The translations under genes and the position numbers were made by a program. This document shows positions 1-13,700 of a stretch of DNA of 64,000 bases, piece after piece. Numbering within the stretch: position 1 is the first letter of the stretch; each line of letters begins with the position of its first letter. The notes under the pieces are model-generated. The model was not told the origin of the DNA. It was given only the letters and a program-made list of their open reading frames with translations, and did no database searches. This DNA is from Aquanectria penicillioides (taxonomy: Eukaryota; Ascomycota; Sordariomycetes; Hypocreales; Nectriaceae), in contig PYIU01000003.1 of the NCBI GenBank assembly GCA_003415625.1, positions 4,340,001-4,404,000 on the forward strand, in the 5' to 3' direction.

Positions 1-3000
1 TCCTTTTCCGTATTCCCTACGTGCGCAACCAGCCGCTTCGACTCGATGATTCTTGGATTTTGGTGCTGTAGACAAGCCATCGACAAGCCATGGCCAGCCA
101 GATCATCCGACCATTGCCCAAAAAGGGCACCAAACCATCCCTCACTCGTCGGCTCCCAAGCTCCCTTCGGCCTCCTTCCACCCACCCCTCCACCCCTCAT
201 TACCATCCCACCCCTCCTCCTTCTCCTCCTCTCTACAGCACGCACTAGCGCTATTGCTACTGGCGTTGCCGCTGCCATTGCTGCCGCTGCCACTGCCACT
301 CATCCTCCTCGGGCTGGCGTAACAGAAGCGACTACGGAGTACGGAGTAGGTATGGGCAATCATTTTTCTTGTCGACAATTCTGCGGTAGCTCCGGAGCCG
401 CGCCTCATGCCTCGTGCCCCTCCAACATCGTCACATACCCCGTGCTAGTGCATACTTCCGCACATCCTCCCTGGACGAGGAACCCAAGCCAGCGCCGGGC
501 CTGGCCTGTCTGGAGGGGGGCGAGCAGCCTCTGGTTTGACTCGATTCCCTGTTTCGCTCTACGACGCCCCATGCCTTGACTCCTCTGCCGCAATCTCGCA
601 GCGCCACCTCGCCCACCACCCCCACAATAATTGACGTCGTGGGATCTGGATTGTTCGCGCTGCCTGGCACCTGCGCCTAGGGCTGGGGGGAGAGGGGCGC
701 GAGGGGCAATATGGAGGGCCTGAAATCATCGTGGCCACCGAGCTGAGCTGCCATGATGGAGCCGCCCGTGCAATTTCGCTCCGCGGCTACGGCAACGGAC
801 GGCTACGCAAAGAGCCCTGACTCCTGGCTTGGAATGGCAATGCGCCCCCCAGAACCAGAGACCCTGATGCCCCATCGGCCTGCATCTCAACCTTGGCGTT
901 CGCGCCTCCCAGCTCCCAAACACCATGGCCGTCGAAGCGTGCCCGTCTTGCTTGCGTTGTATCTATGACACTCGCACTCTCGTCTTACCCAAGCCCGACA
1001 ATGACCCCACAGCGAGTGTCCGAAAGAGATATGCATTTCCGTGTTCGAGCTCCACGCACGGAGGCGATAGCCATACAGAAAGGGCGCAAAAAAAAAAAAA
1101 AAGAGGCCTGCGTCCGCTGTAATACTGCGCGCCTTGCTTCACGAGTGTGCTCCTCGGCGTAAAGGGTAGCGAGCTCGTCAACCCCGCACCAAAAAAGCTG
1201 CGACCCTCCAAGCGGTACGTACCGGCGCCGCCAACCTCTCTCACCCCGGGCAACCCCAGACAATGCCACCCTCTTCTGGCACCAAGCCTCGCAAGCCATG
1301 AGCCCAGACGTCTCCAACTCTGCCGCCGGTCGTCCTAGTCTTCTGCCCCCGTGACTTTCCGACCCATCTTCCTCTTGGCCGACACCGCGTGAAGCTCGTC
1401 GCGGACCCGCAGACTCGCTGGTCCATTGCGGCTCCGCTGCGTCTCCGTCCCGCCGGAGACGGCGGGGACTGGTCCACTCCATCTGTCGCGACGTGTTGCA
1501 TCCAGACTACCTCGTAGCCGTCCATGAGCATGCTGGTCGCCCTACTCCAGTCCATCCCACTGCAGCTTGATGATGCCTATCGCAGGAGACATCATTGGAC
1601 CCTGGAGCTCTGATCCCCATCAGCTTCGCCCGCTTCAACGTGGGGTCCCTTTCCCTTCTCCGCAACCTACGTCCTTTGCCCGCCCCCTTCTCCATCTTTT
1701 TTTTTTCGGTCCACCGGTGGGCAAAACGGTTGTAGGGAACATGGTCAGGCGCTCTCCAAAGGCCTCGAGAGCCGCATTTTGTTGAGGTTGGAGACACTTC
1801 TAATCCTGAAAGGGTTACATCTCTGACAAACGAGGCCCTTCGACTGGCCAGTTGCCCCCCGACTTGTCTCCATCTTGTCCATACCCCGCTGGATCATCAG
1901 AACGGTCTACGGACGTACCTTACCTTGATACAGGACGGACGGTGCTATAGTACATGCCTACTTACCCCACACTTGGGAGGAAGGGCACCAGAATAGCACG
2001 GCTTCATTCTACTGATGTACTCGACCTCAGGAACCAATGCACGTAAGCCGGCTACGGGGTGACGGAGTGGGCAGCATGTACATGTAGAGCGCTCGATCCT
2101 CTCGGCATGCCACATGGCCTTCTTCTACCGCCCACCCCCCGCATCACGGAGCCGTTCTGAGTCTGTCCTGCCCAGAGCTGACCAACCGTGGCTGAAGGGC
2201 CCCCCCTGTTGGAGTCGGCAGCTTGATGGACTGATGTTGCTACGCATGGTTCGGCTGGAGCTCCCAACGGCAGACGCCAGGCACTCAAAGAAGCCCTTAG
2301 TTACTCCCCAGATTCCCGCCCCAGATTGCTCGTTCGACCCCTGGAAGGGCCGGGCCCCGGAATCTGTCCCCAGAATCTGCCACCCCAGAATCTCTGTGCC
2401 CCGGACACTCTCCCCAGACCTCACGCCCAGACCTCACGCCCAGACCTCGGAGCCGTTTGACGCCATTACCGCTCTAAAAGCGCTCATCTGCTGATGTGAA
2501 ATTTTGCCGGAGCAGCCATTTGACTGGCTGTGCTCCCTGGAACACAGATTACAAGTCTCTCCCCCCTGAGATAATATGCAGCTTTTGTTTATCATGATCC
2601 GATTCTTGATTCTGGCCCGTTGCTCCCGAGAAAGTGTATTGAACCAGTGTTTGATCACCTGATAGGGGCTTGGCTTGGCTTCTGTGCCTACTCGCAGCCT
2701 TGTGCTTGCTTGCTATACCTACCTATGTACCGGTGTGCTGCAAAAAATTTCAGGGGCTGCTTCAAATTTGGCCCTGTACTGCCCAAAACCCGGGTTGCTC
2801 ATGGCAGAAGCAACAATAAAAAACCTGCCAAGACACCTACCTACCTATACCGAGTGGTACAACCATCTACGACAGTTACACTGCTCCTCTGGATTAATGT
2901 TTTAGTGTTTTGTTCGTCTGTCGAAGATGCATGCCCTTTTTCCTATTCAGTTCCTCTTGCCTTAGGTGTCTACTTGCTGTACAGCGAATCACTTTGGAGA

Positions 3001-3200
3001 TGGACCGGAGTGATAGCCCAATGAAGAAGCGCCAAACTCGTAGGCAGCTGTTTGCAGTTGCCACTGCAACTGTCAGATATCTGACCCAGCGTCCTTGCTT
3101 AGGGCAATGTAACTTGAGTGTCGGCACTTGATTCCTTCAACGATCTCAATTCTTCGAATCTACCGTCCCGACGGCTCTTTTTTGCGACGAGGGCACAGCC
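1..3200. other. no supported gene; intergenic
   Basis: I see no convincing coding region here. Open frames are short, proline/serine/arginine-rich and overlap on both strands, as expected for GC-rich non-coding DNA. Local features are a poly-A tract near 1089-1101, a T-rich run near 1698-1707, and a small direct repeat (cccagacctcacg) at about 2413-2448. A first or last exon of a gene outside the window cannot be excluded. Confidence 0.5.
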
Positions 3201-4381
3201 ATGGCCGTTCTGTCCACAATCCCCGGACTTAATGTTCAAGTGCGAGTCGCAGGGGAGGTCGCAACGGAATACACCGACCCTGAGGGGATCGGTTCTTCAG
3301 ATTCGGATCCATGTTCTTCGCATTGCTATATTGAGTCAAAGACCGGCGCCGAGTTCGCCGTAGAAATGACCCTTTCTTCCGAATTTTGTCACAACCCTGT
3401 GCATGATCGAGTGTCAGTTAAAGTATGGATCGATGGCTCAATAACAAACTGCCGGAATGCGAATATTGAGAAATCTCGGTCAAACGCAGTGACGTTGTCA
3501 GTTTCTTCGACATACACCAGCTCGGGCACCTCCGATGGGATCATGGAACGAAACCTTGTATTCGTCCCTATAACGACTGGTGATGACATCCGAATTTCTC
3601 AAACGAAGGTGATCTAACTTGTCAAGACAGACGAGAACTCAGACCATCTGGCGAAGAGTGATTTCAACGCCGCAGCGTCACTGGGGACAATCAAGGTCGA
3701 AGTCTTCACATGCATGCTTCAACGCGAATACAGCGGGCCTCCTATGTTGTCGGAATTTGAACCAAAGGATGATCTTAGCGTTCCTGAAAAGCTTATGAAA
3801 GGGAAGGATCTTATGCATGGGTTTTCGTACGGAGATTTCTGTGAAGCATAATTCGTGTTCGCCAAACTAACAGAGGGCAGTTTGTCTGCGGGCAGGCGCG
3901 TTGGCCCACAAACCATTGTTCGTTGTACGGATCATGCCTTGATCGCCACGTTTTACTTTTATTATCGATCCTATGGTGAGCTCGTACTAAACTCGAATGA
4001 CATTGATCCAGATGAGTTGGCTGAACGGTGGGCATCGCAGAAGCGCTTCAGAGACAAATGATCATACTTCGCACCCCATCGCCTTCAGCGCCGCCGCCAC
4101 CCCATGGCGACGAATTGTCTGGTTTATCGGAGACTGAAATCCGACGTCTTGCTTTGAAAAGATTACGGGATGTCAAGGTGGGAAGAGCCCCTTTTATTTC
4201 ATTCGCATTATAATTCGGAGATCCTCGACTGCGGTAAAGTCGCTAACCGGGGAGTTAGGCCGAGACTGAACTCTCGCAAGCAATGAAACGAGAGTTCGAG
4301 TCCCCGCCAACAACTCTCCGGCCGTTCAAGATTGTGAAGCTCGAAAATGGAAAGGAGGCTGTTGACCTGACACAGGATTAG
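3201..4381 (+). pseudogene. DUF7918-family protein, reading frame broken
   Basis: The first 138 residues (MAVLSTIPGLNVQVRVAG...) match my memory of the start of fungal DUF7918 proteins, a family of unknown function. The frame meets TAA at 3615-3617, continues in the same frame with family-like sequence (SLGTIKVEVF), meets a second TAA at 3849-3851, and continues again (FYFYYRSYGEL). At 4056-4058 (AAA) the frame slips by one base: adding one A would join RFRDK to MIILRTPSPS. A plausible last intron runs from about 4173 to 4257, after which the family-typical tail ends in VDLTQD and stop at 4379-4381. I found no GT...AG intron of normal size that removes either stop. It may be a decayed gene, or an intact gene hidden by sequence errors. 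The family call is from memory, not a search. Confidence 0.6.
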
Positions 4382-4929
4382 TTGGGTCTTAAAGTGTTGT
4401 GGCGCAAGGCGTCGGGACAAGGTTGAGACCAGCCCACTCATGAGGCAAATTCTCAACCCGATAATTGCATGGGGACTGGAGAACTCTAATGCGAAGAACA
4501 AAAGGCAAAAAGTAGCAACCCCAAAGAATTGAAGGTTGTTTATTCTACACATACTTGTCGCTGTCCCCTCTGTCGTTGACTCGGCTCTGGGATTGAGCTT
4601 GTGATTTGATAGCTCTGTTGGCGTGGTCTAGGTTCTAGCCGAGCTCCGGCCTCCGCGACGTGCCTGCAGCTGAGCCGCGATTGGTGCACGCAGCTCCCTG
4701 CCAAGACGCCAAACGTGAACCTCCTACATCTCCTTTCAACGATTCCCCATGACGTTGCACCTCGAGCTCCCATCTATCGCCTCATTCCATCGCCCACGCC
4801 GCGCCCGCCTCCCATCCGCCGTCACCGTATCGCGCGCGAACACGACAATGCCCCGGTGAGGAAATGCCACATCTGCCATCGCATAGCCGTCGCCTCATCG
4901 TACGCGCTCGTCCCTGAGGGCCGTCCGCC
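4382..4929. other. intergenic, RGP1 promoter region
   Basis: About 550 bases lie between the end of the DUF7918 locus and the RGP1 start codon. The last 200 bases are C-rich and T/C-rich, typical of a filamentous-fungal leader. No gene is seen. Confidence 0.4.
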
Positions 4930-7434
4930 ATGGCGCCCGACGCACCGAGCAACATCCGCGTCTTCATCCGCTGGCACGACCAGACCGTCTTTGCCGGCGA
5001 AGAAGTCAAGTGCACAATCACATTCAAGAACGTTGCGTCCGGAACGAGCCACTTGAAGCTGCCGCCCACCGAACGCAGCCGTCTGGCCTCGCCCCTTCGC
5101 CCCAAGTCCAACCATGGCTTGACCCCGCCGCCGTCGGCTGCCTCGGGAAGAGGACATCGCCGGGCGGCCATGTCGTTGAGTGTTCCATCAAGCCGGACGC
5201 ATAGTCGATCAGGATCTGTGCAGTGGTCCGCGCCTTCGACCAGCACGAGCGACCGCCCTCCCGTATCCAACCAGGGGCACGCGCATAAGCGGTCCCTTTC
5301 CATCGTCTCGATTGGATCTCCAAGCACTGTGGAAGACCATTCCCATCGTAACGAACCCCCAACGCGACCTCAGCGACCAAACCGTGGACATGGCCGCGCA
5401 TCGAGCTTGCAAATCATCCCGCGTATACAGAACCCAACATCCCCCGGACCGAATTCAGGTATGGATATTCTTCTTAATTGCTGGATCTATGCTGACAGAA
5501 CGGCAGCCTCCTTTTCACCAAGACTCTCCAGCTCTCCTTTATTTCACTCTTCATACCCGCCTCCTGATAGATTCGGCCGGATGTCACGACCCCCAACCGT
5601 GCCAAATACCCCACCGCATGGGAACCAACGAAGATCACCACGAACATCGCCAAACCCTATGCCCGAATTTCGATTTCCAGCAACCCCTTTGCTCACAGCC
5701 GAGGCACCACCAGTTCAAACGAGGACAAACGACCAAATGCTGAGTCCCAGGGCCGCGGTACCAGATCCCAACAGTCTCACAATTCGTCCCAAGGATACAG
5801 TCCCGACTATCAATGAGCAGCCTATCCCCGCTGCCCGAATCTTGGCAAGCTCAGGCGTGTTGGGAGGAACGCCTAGAAGCAGTGGAGAGTTCTACTCGAT
5901 AAGCAACAACTCCTCAGAGACGCTCGTTTCGGAGTACGTCACCCAGCCGCCCGTCAGGGGCCAATCGCGATCACTACGGCGCAGTTTGGGATTGCCTCCT
6001 CAACAACCCAGGGCCCCGGAATCTTTAATGATGGGGTATGCCCAACTTCAAGGCTCATTCACTTTGGATGGATCCCTGGTTAGTCTCGGGCAATTTGAAC
6101 AAGTCAAGAAAAAAGCAATTGTGGGTGGCCAAGGTGGCGGTGTAGTTGGTGTGGAAACCTCGAAACGCGACAGCGGCCTCCTGCGTGGATTTGGTTGGGG
6201 CAGAATCAGCAGCTCCCTGGGAGACCTTCTCGGTGGAGGGGAGTTGAGCACGATCAAAGAGATGCGAGGCGTCGCAAACTCGAAAGCTATTCCGCTCCTA
6301 GCTACCCCGCAGTCGATTTTATTCGTGGATCTGCAGCTGGCACCTGGAGAGAGTCGAGTGTTTGAATACTCTTTCCGATTGCCAAAGGGCCTTCCTCCCA
6401 CACACCGTGGAAAGGCTGTGAAAATATCATACAGCCTGGTGGTGGGAACGCAGCGAGCTGGAGGAGCCAAGGAGCAGCAGGTCCGATCTGTCGAGGTCCC
6501 CTTCAGAGTGCTAGGAAGCGTCAACAGTCATGGCGAAATCCTTGGCCACGACCTCATGAACCCCTACGTATTGCTCCGGGACTTGGCTAAAGTTAAGAGC
6601 CCTCTCCTACCGAGGGCAAGGAACAAAAGACCAACGGAGTTAACGGACGACCATCAACAATGAACGATTTCTTAATGTACGTCGATGACCTTGTCTCGCG
6701 ACCACGAGATGAAAGCGGTAGCATTTTGCTGTCGCCCTCGGACGGGAGGAATTCTCGACGCCCTTCAGCTTTTGAAGACGCATCTACTACGCAGGAATCT
6801 ATCCATCTTGCTATCATGAGAAGTAACATGGCATCCGGGGGCAGCAAAGCCCCAATCGATTCGAGATTGCTCGAAACGGACAGCGAGTTGGAGTGGTAAT
6901 GCTCACACGACCAGCGTATCGACTGGGAGAAGTTGTGACCATGGCAGTCGATTTCACAGATGCCGATATCCCATGCTACGCTATCCACACATCTCTCGAG
7001 ACGTCCGAGAAGGTAGATCCATCCTTGGCAGTGCGATCCGAGTCGAGCATCCACCGAGTGACCCGCAAGGTGCACGCAGCATCTTCGGAGGCGACGCTGT
7101 ATACTCGGCGTGTTACATTTAATCCTACTATTCCCATCACTGCCACGCCTGAGTTTGTTACCAGCGGTGTCAGCTTGGACTGGAAGGTTCGCATCGAATT
7201 CGTGGTGCCTTCCCAAGGCGGCGATGACTCTGAAAACGGAGATCGACCGCCAACTCATCCACTACTCGAGCAAATATCACAGGATGAGAAGGCGGACAGG
7301 TGCTAGTTGCGGTGGAAAATCTACTGTGTGAGAGCTTTGAGATTGCAGTGCCACTGCGTGTATATGGAGCAGTTGGGACTGGATTGGAACGGTTGGAGCG
7401 AGACGAGGCCTCAGAGGAAGGCCTCGCCGTGTGA
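4930..7434 (+). CDS. RGP1: Rgp1 homologue, Ric1-Rgp1 exchange factor subunit (frame-disrupted in this sequence)
   Basis: In yeast, Rgp1 pairs with Ric1 as the nucleotide exchange factor for the Rab GTPase Ypt6 at the Golgi. The ATG at 4930 opens an arrestin-like N-terminus (NIRVFIRWHDQTVFAGEEV), followed by a long Ser/Pro-rich region and then the conserved core (LFVDLQLAPGESRVFEYSF, GSVNSHGEILGHDLMNPY). A 48-nt in-frame intron is likely at 5459-5506 (gtatgg...ggcag). After about 6600 the protein continues in three successive frames. Adding one base to the AAAA at 6625-6628, to the CCCC at 6850-6853 and to the AA at 7289-7290 gives one continuous Rgp1-like tail (MNDFLMYVDDL, RNGQRVGVVMLTRPAYRLGE, VAVENLLCESFEIAVPLRVY) ending at TGA 7432-7434. 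No normal-sized intron explains these shifts. A 38-nt GT...AG at 6592-6629 could in principle replace the first. The gene is either intact with assembly indels or a recent pseudogene. Confidence 0.8.
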
Positions 7435-9435
7435 AACGAACATGCACATGCCGGGTAGTCAGCCCACGGTCGTTGGGCATGGGATAGTGAACGAAGGGGT
7501 TGATTTACAAGAAACATATGGGAAGGGCGTTCCTAGAGTCGGATGGGCCGGCGTCTTGGATTACAACAATCCAGGTATCATAGGTAGTTAAATAACGGAA
7601 ACAGAGCGTTATCGACAGGCGTTCCGATAAACACATGAGAGAAACGAAATGCGTCCACGACCGAGGTATCAGAACAAAAGTTTGGGTCGAGTAACGTTGT
7701 ACGTCAGTAAAGTAAGGATATATACTGTCTTATGGCATCATCGTGATCTCGGATATGACCCATGTAGCGAGTTGGACTGGATGAGCGTGACTTGGTATGT
7801 TTCTTCCCCGCCAATATTGGGAAGCAGGGATTTTTGTTTCTATACTTTTGGCGTAGGCTGTTGTTGGTATGGGAGGTATATGTGCAAAGGACGAAGAGAA
7901 TGTTATGAGCATGGAATAGGACACATTTATTAACAAAGGATGGCCCTGTTGCGTGGGTGGTGGCAGCACATATGTGGGTGGGTGTGATGTGAAGCAGGAG
8001 CTGTGACGTGAGTGTGCGTGATCACTCTGACGGGACATACATACACAGTAGCTACGGCAGCATGGGTACGCGTCGCGTCCCCTGGCAGGAACTGGCGTCG
8101 TCCTTTGATATGATGAACGATATCAGTAAGGACTCGACTTTCTCGAGCCAATGCTGAGGCAACTAGAAAAGGGGATTGAAGGAAGCAGGGGGTGGGAACC
8201 GCCAGCCGCCACAACGTCGGACCCCAGGAGGCATGGTAAGACAGGGAAAAGTTTAATGGGTACACAGGCCGCGGCGCAAGATTGGGCGAGGATGCTTGTA
8301 GGGGCCTAACAGCACGCGACCAGGTGGAGAGTGATGGACAGGGCAGCGGGAGAATCCTCATTTTACGTCTGCCGCCTCGCCAAGGACATTGGCTGGGGAG
8401 GACTCGAGTTTGGGGCATTTTGGGGGCGCGGACAAGACATGGGTCGCGAGAACGGGTGATGGCGCTACTGGGTTTGGGTTGAAGGTCGGTGCCGACGGGG
8501 GCACTTTGACGGCGGCGGAGCAGGGGGGATCAGGGCGGATGGACTTGATAGACAAGGGTTGAAAGAGGATTTTCGTCGTCTTTGGCAAATTTTTGCTTTT
8601 TCCCCTTCTTTGCCGTCTCGAGCTTCGTCAGATTTTTGTTGGTGATGTTGTTGTGATACGGAGCGCCCGTGGTGGCTGGGATTTGGCGGGTTTGTTGTGA
8701 ACATGATTCATAGCTCTCCATGTTGATGCTTTTTCGGACGTTCCCCGCCAACCGCGGGCTTGGCCGCAGCGCAGTGCAGCGCTGCGCTGCACACTCCGGT
8801 GCAAGCGGGCGGAGGAGAGCAAGTGGCTGCTGAGCCTGCTGTCTCGACAACGATGAGGCGCGACACATGTCATCTGATCTGACGGGGCCGGGAAGCACCG
8901 GGGGACTCAACAGGAGCATCAGAGCACGACGTTTGAGGTATGGGGGAAAGGAAAGAGAAAACCAGGCTTTTCAGAGGACCGAGGGACGGGTTGTCAGCCC
9001 GGGGATTCCCTGGGCTGACCCCTAATAACTGAAATAGCATCACATCTACGATGTTGGGTGCCAGGCGAGGTGACCCGACATGAAGGAGATGGGAGGAGGC
9101 GCCAGGCCCGTGGGACGATGGGGGCCAGTAGAGGGCCCCTGAGCCAGTTGATCTGATCACTGACAAGAGGACCTGGCCATTCATGGGATGGTTGGAGGTG
9201 GTGGGACATGGCTGTGCGGAGTATCCGTATGGAGTGCCATTTGTATGTCCACCTATTACGAAGGATGACTGGATGGACGGGATGGGCTTGGTACCATAGC
9301 AGTGAGCCTGCAGGTTCTTTGGGAGGCACGGAGTAGGTATAGTAGTGATAAGTAAGGTAGCACAGCCCGCTATCTGCTTGTCTATTTGTTCGTATCTAAG
9401 AGAATAAATGTGCAGGCATGTAGCGCCGGTATCAT

Positions 9436-9469
<34 letters not shown>

Positions 9470-10703
9470 GAGGGTGAATGAAGTGTGTCAAGAGATTACT
9501 CTCGTAGATGAGCTCTAGATGGGCTCCATGTACAAAGTACCGACGCAATCATGCAGCGCACAGCGTCATTGCAAGTAGCCTTTCCCACCACCACCACCAC
9601 CGAGCGCTCATGGGGGACAAGAAGAAATTGGAGCTTTACCCACTGGAGCTATCCGTGGAGGCTAGGCCTGCTAGAGGCACCCATGCCGCCCTGGTACGCA
9701 TTCGCACTTTGCGCATCTCATTCTCCATAGGTTCTCCCCCCTCTGCGTCTCGGCCCACGTCAGGTGCTCGCGCCGGGATGGTGACGGCGGCGGTTGGTGG
9801 CCACTCAAGACCGCTGAGGACGAGCGTCAACGACGACGACCCGCCCGTGAATGGCCCGCCCATGGGCAACCAACCCTACTGGGGGCGCCCACTGGGGCGG
9901 CGTCGTCGTCCACTGAGGCGTCCACTGGGCCGTCTTGGGCTGGTCCGAGCTCGGCAGGCCCCCCGGGAAACCATCATGGATGGGGCGGGCAGGGACCAAA
10001 ACAAACCCTGGGTGGCCTTGGGTTTGTGGTTGTCTTGGTTGTCTTGGTTGTCTAGGTTGTCTTGGTGGCGACGGGGGTCCATGACAAGCCCCCGATGGCC
10101 CAGGTCCCGGTCCAGGTCTAAGAGCTTCCCGCCGGCCTGGTCGGTTTTTTTTCTTGTGCGGCGGCGGGCGACTGTCGTCTTTCTCCAGCTCTCACCACCA
10201 TCTCCTCGGCCATTGCTGCTGCTCTCACGACTCAGTCTTTGCACCGTTCTCGTCAATCCTTCACAATTGTCGCTCGCTCGGGGGTTTCCCCATGACACTG
10301 TCCGTATTCCTCTGCTCTTGCCCCGTTGGACCTTGTTGCTCACTCGCCGTCCAGCTTTTAGCTTTTCGACCCTCAGCTGCAGCCGCCGCAGCTCCCACTT
10401 ACACCGCCCTCCACCCGCACCCGCACCCGCACCCACACAAGCATCATCCATCCCGCATCGGGCCCGACTCCGCAAAGAAGACGAGGGAGAAAAATAAGAA
10501 AGAAAAAAACACAAAGCGACTCGGCCTGCGCTGCCCTGCATCTGCGATCCCTCCACTCGCCTCTTCCTTTATTACCTGCCCATTTTTTGTTATTGCTGCT
10601 GTGGCACAAACCGGATCATCCATCACCCGCATCTCCTTCTCCGCAGCTCCTCTCACCACTTCTTCCTTGCTTGGCCCTTGAACCAGATGTCAATGGCGGC
10701 AAC
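7435..10703. other. long intergenic region and leader of the WD40 gene
   Basis: About 3.3 kb holds no supported gene. Longer open frames at about 9508-10497 are arginine/proline/serine-rich with mirrored frames on the other strand, so I read them as chance frames in GC-rich DNA. The final 600 bases are pyrimidine-rich and probably contain the promoter and leader of the next gene. Confidence 0.45.
9438..9466. repeat. (GA)n microsatellite
   Basis: An uninterrupted GA dinucleotide run of about 14 copies, roughly 1.24 kb upstream of the WD40 start codon. GA runs are common in fungal promoters. Confidence 0.95.
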
Positions 10704-13700
10704 ATGGCGGCAACACCTTCTAACAGCCGGCTCAAGTTCACTCCATCTAACTCTCCCTTCCTCTCCCGCCCCTCCCGTTCCTCCAGGTCCCCCATGCGCG
10801 GCCGCTCCTATCATGACGCCGCCTCCAAGCTGGCGCTGAAGCGTGTCATTGGCACCACCTGCAGCTCGCCCCCAGGATTCGACACTGTCAATTCCTCCTT
10901 CGCCTACATCGCCGGAGCCGCCGTCGTCGTCGTCGATGTCGACGGCGATCGCCATTCCCAGCGCTTCTACCGCGCCCGACCGACCGCTACCCCCCTCTAC
11001 TCCGTAACCAGCTTTCAGAATGCCCCCTCGACTCCCACGGCGACGCCCAAGGCCAACGACAGCCGTGGTCGTGTGGCCCCGAGCTTCCGAGACTCCCCGC
11101 ACAGCCAGGCCGACTGGGGCGACTCCCCCGGCAGCAGGACATGGACGAGCCGCGAGAGGATCAAGGCTGCCACTTGCGTCGCATTGAGCCGATGTGGCAG
11201 GTATTTGGCCGTGGGCGAGACCGGCTATGCTCCCCGAGTATTAATCTTTAGCCTCCACGACAGCTCGTCCGACACGCCCCTCGTCTGCATCAGCGAGCAC
11301 GCCTTCGGTGTCAGAGCTGTAGCTTGGTCTTCAGATACCAAGTTCCTAGCATCCTTAGGTGCAGCCAACGATGGTTTCCTTTATGTCTGGAAAATTGACC
11401 CCCGCACTGGAGCGGCGAAGCTGTTCCAACAAAACCGATGCACATCTTACATCAAGGACATGGTTTGGATGGGCCATAACCTCATCACCCTCGGTGTTCG
11501 CCATGCCAAGATGTGGAAAGTCGACGAGGCATCAGCCATCTCTCCCACCAAAAAAACGTTTCTCAACGACTCTGCTTCTACTCCGCCCTCTCAAAGAACC
11601 CTACCGGGGCGTAACATCCTGTTAGGATCTCTCTTGGAGGCGACTTTTAGCTGCGCTGCCGTTGTTAGTGACAAGAATTTGATCATCTGCTCAGAAACGG
11701 GCGATGTATGTATCCTGGACGACGATGACAGGCAGATGAAGCTGCTCAAAGTGCTCGGCTTGAACTTCCACATCACAAGCATCACCATTAAAGGAAATGT
11801 TGCCTACGTAGGTGGCAAGGGTGGTCACTTTGCGACACTAGACGTGGAAGCTGTCTTGAATTGCCGGGCGTCGTGCGTGCTGGACACGAACCAGTCCTCC
11901 AACGGATTGGTTGCTCTGGGCTTTTTGACTAACAAGCTTGTGACTATCGACTCGAGGCATTCTATCGACATTTGGAACTCCGACCACATACCTGGCAAGG
12001 ATGCCCAGGCTGTGGCTACAATCCCCATCCCGGGTCACGGAGATCCCGTCACGGGCATCCAGGTACTTCGAAAACCGAACGAACTGGACGCTTCGTTCTT
12101 GACCTGGACGGTTTCAGGGAACGTCACATTCTGGGGCTTGGACGGATGCGTCAAAGCCTCAATCGACGTTCCTATTGAAATCAATGAGCCAGAAAACGAG
12201 CTGGACCCAATTAACCAGCTCACATATGCCCGCACTACATGCGACGGCAAGCTGCTTGTCGCTGCGGACCGGCTCGGCATCTTGAGAGTGACGGATATCA
12301 GCAACAAGGACTCACTGCTCGATATCAAGGCTCACTCATCCGACTGTCGATATGTCAACGTCTACGAGAATGAATCTAAATTTCTCATGGCGTCGTGCGG
12401 ACGTGATCGCACGACCCAATTATTCCATCGGACACTCGATGGCTCCATCGAGCATTTTCAAACACTTGAATTCGCCGCCAAGGTGGTTCAGGTACTTATC
12501 CCGTCAGAGGATAAAGTTTTGACATGCTCATTCGACCGGACGCTCCAAGTCCATGATCTCATTACTAGAGAAGGCGATCCAGACGCGATTGCCGCCATTC
12601 CTTCACGGGTCATCTCATTAAAAGCTTCACCTGCGTCCATGGTTATTGGAACAGATGAAAAGACTGTATTTGTTTCACTTCTGGATCGATCCGTCTGTCA
12701 GTTTGATCTTAACACAGGACGGCAGCTGGCTTGTTTCAAATGTATGGATGAGGGAGGAGTCGAATCTGCCGTCCTTGACTCCCTCACGGTCGGGCATTGG
12801 TTGCCCAAGGATCAAGATTTTCTGCTCGGAATGTCGAACACGGACAAGTCCATTAGATTGTATGATGCTCAAACAGGGGCTTTCTTAGACAGGGAATGGG
12901 GACACACTGAGGCTATCAATGGTGTTTGTCTGGCGGATGATGAGGATGGAAGTCGCAAGGTTGTTAGCGTTGGATCGGATGGGACAATGATGATTTGGGC
13001 CCTGGACCTCAACGATCCGGTGCTCGGTTCGATGAGTAGGGATCCATCGCCGATCAAGGATGGTGTCTCCAGCAGGCCACCTCTTCGAAGGGTGCTGTCT
13101 AAGGCCGAATTGGCCGAGTTCCAGAGACCGTCTCCGGCATCTGGTCGAAGGTCACCCCCACGAACAATTCAGCGTCGAACCTCACGATTTAACCTTGCCG
13201 CCAGCACCATGAAGACGTCAACGAATACATTCCCCACTAGCCCTAGCAGCAGCACCATTATGGCCGATACGCCATCACGACGACCCTCAGCAGACAGTCG
13301 AGCGACCAGCCCACCTGCAAGCCCGAAGTCGCGAGTTACTCGCAGGCCATCGCTTCCGGCCCTGGGAACCAGTGCTCTTGGAACTAGTGCCCGTAGGAAG
13401 ACGTCGTCGTCCAACTTGCGCGGTTTCGGCTCACTAAACATGGCTACTGAGCAGACATGCCGAACTCTTCGAGCATATAGAAAGAAGCTCGCCTCTGCGG
13501 AGCCGATTGGCCAAGAGGTCTTGTCTGAGCTCGACCAAGAGCTTCGTCTTACAGCAGCAGCACTCGGTGACCGAGCGATACGAAGCAAGGCGATGAACGA
13601 AACTGTCTTGAGTGGCTTGCTGGACCAGTACTCTGAAAGGCTGGTAACACTATTAGACGAAAAACTACGCCTTACCCACCACAGAGAGCGCGACGGTGAC

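Noticed and set aside
4255..4312. B-box-like string (gttcgagtcc) suggesting a tRNA
   Set aside because: It lies in the last exon of the DUF7918 locus and reads as family-typical protein. No cloverleaf can be drawn around it.
9508..10497. 329-codon plus-strand open frame
   Set aside because: Arg/Pro/Ser-rich with long mirrored frames on the other strand, no domain, and it overlaps the pyrimidine-rich leader of the WD40 gene. It is a chance frame in GC-rich DNA.
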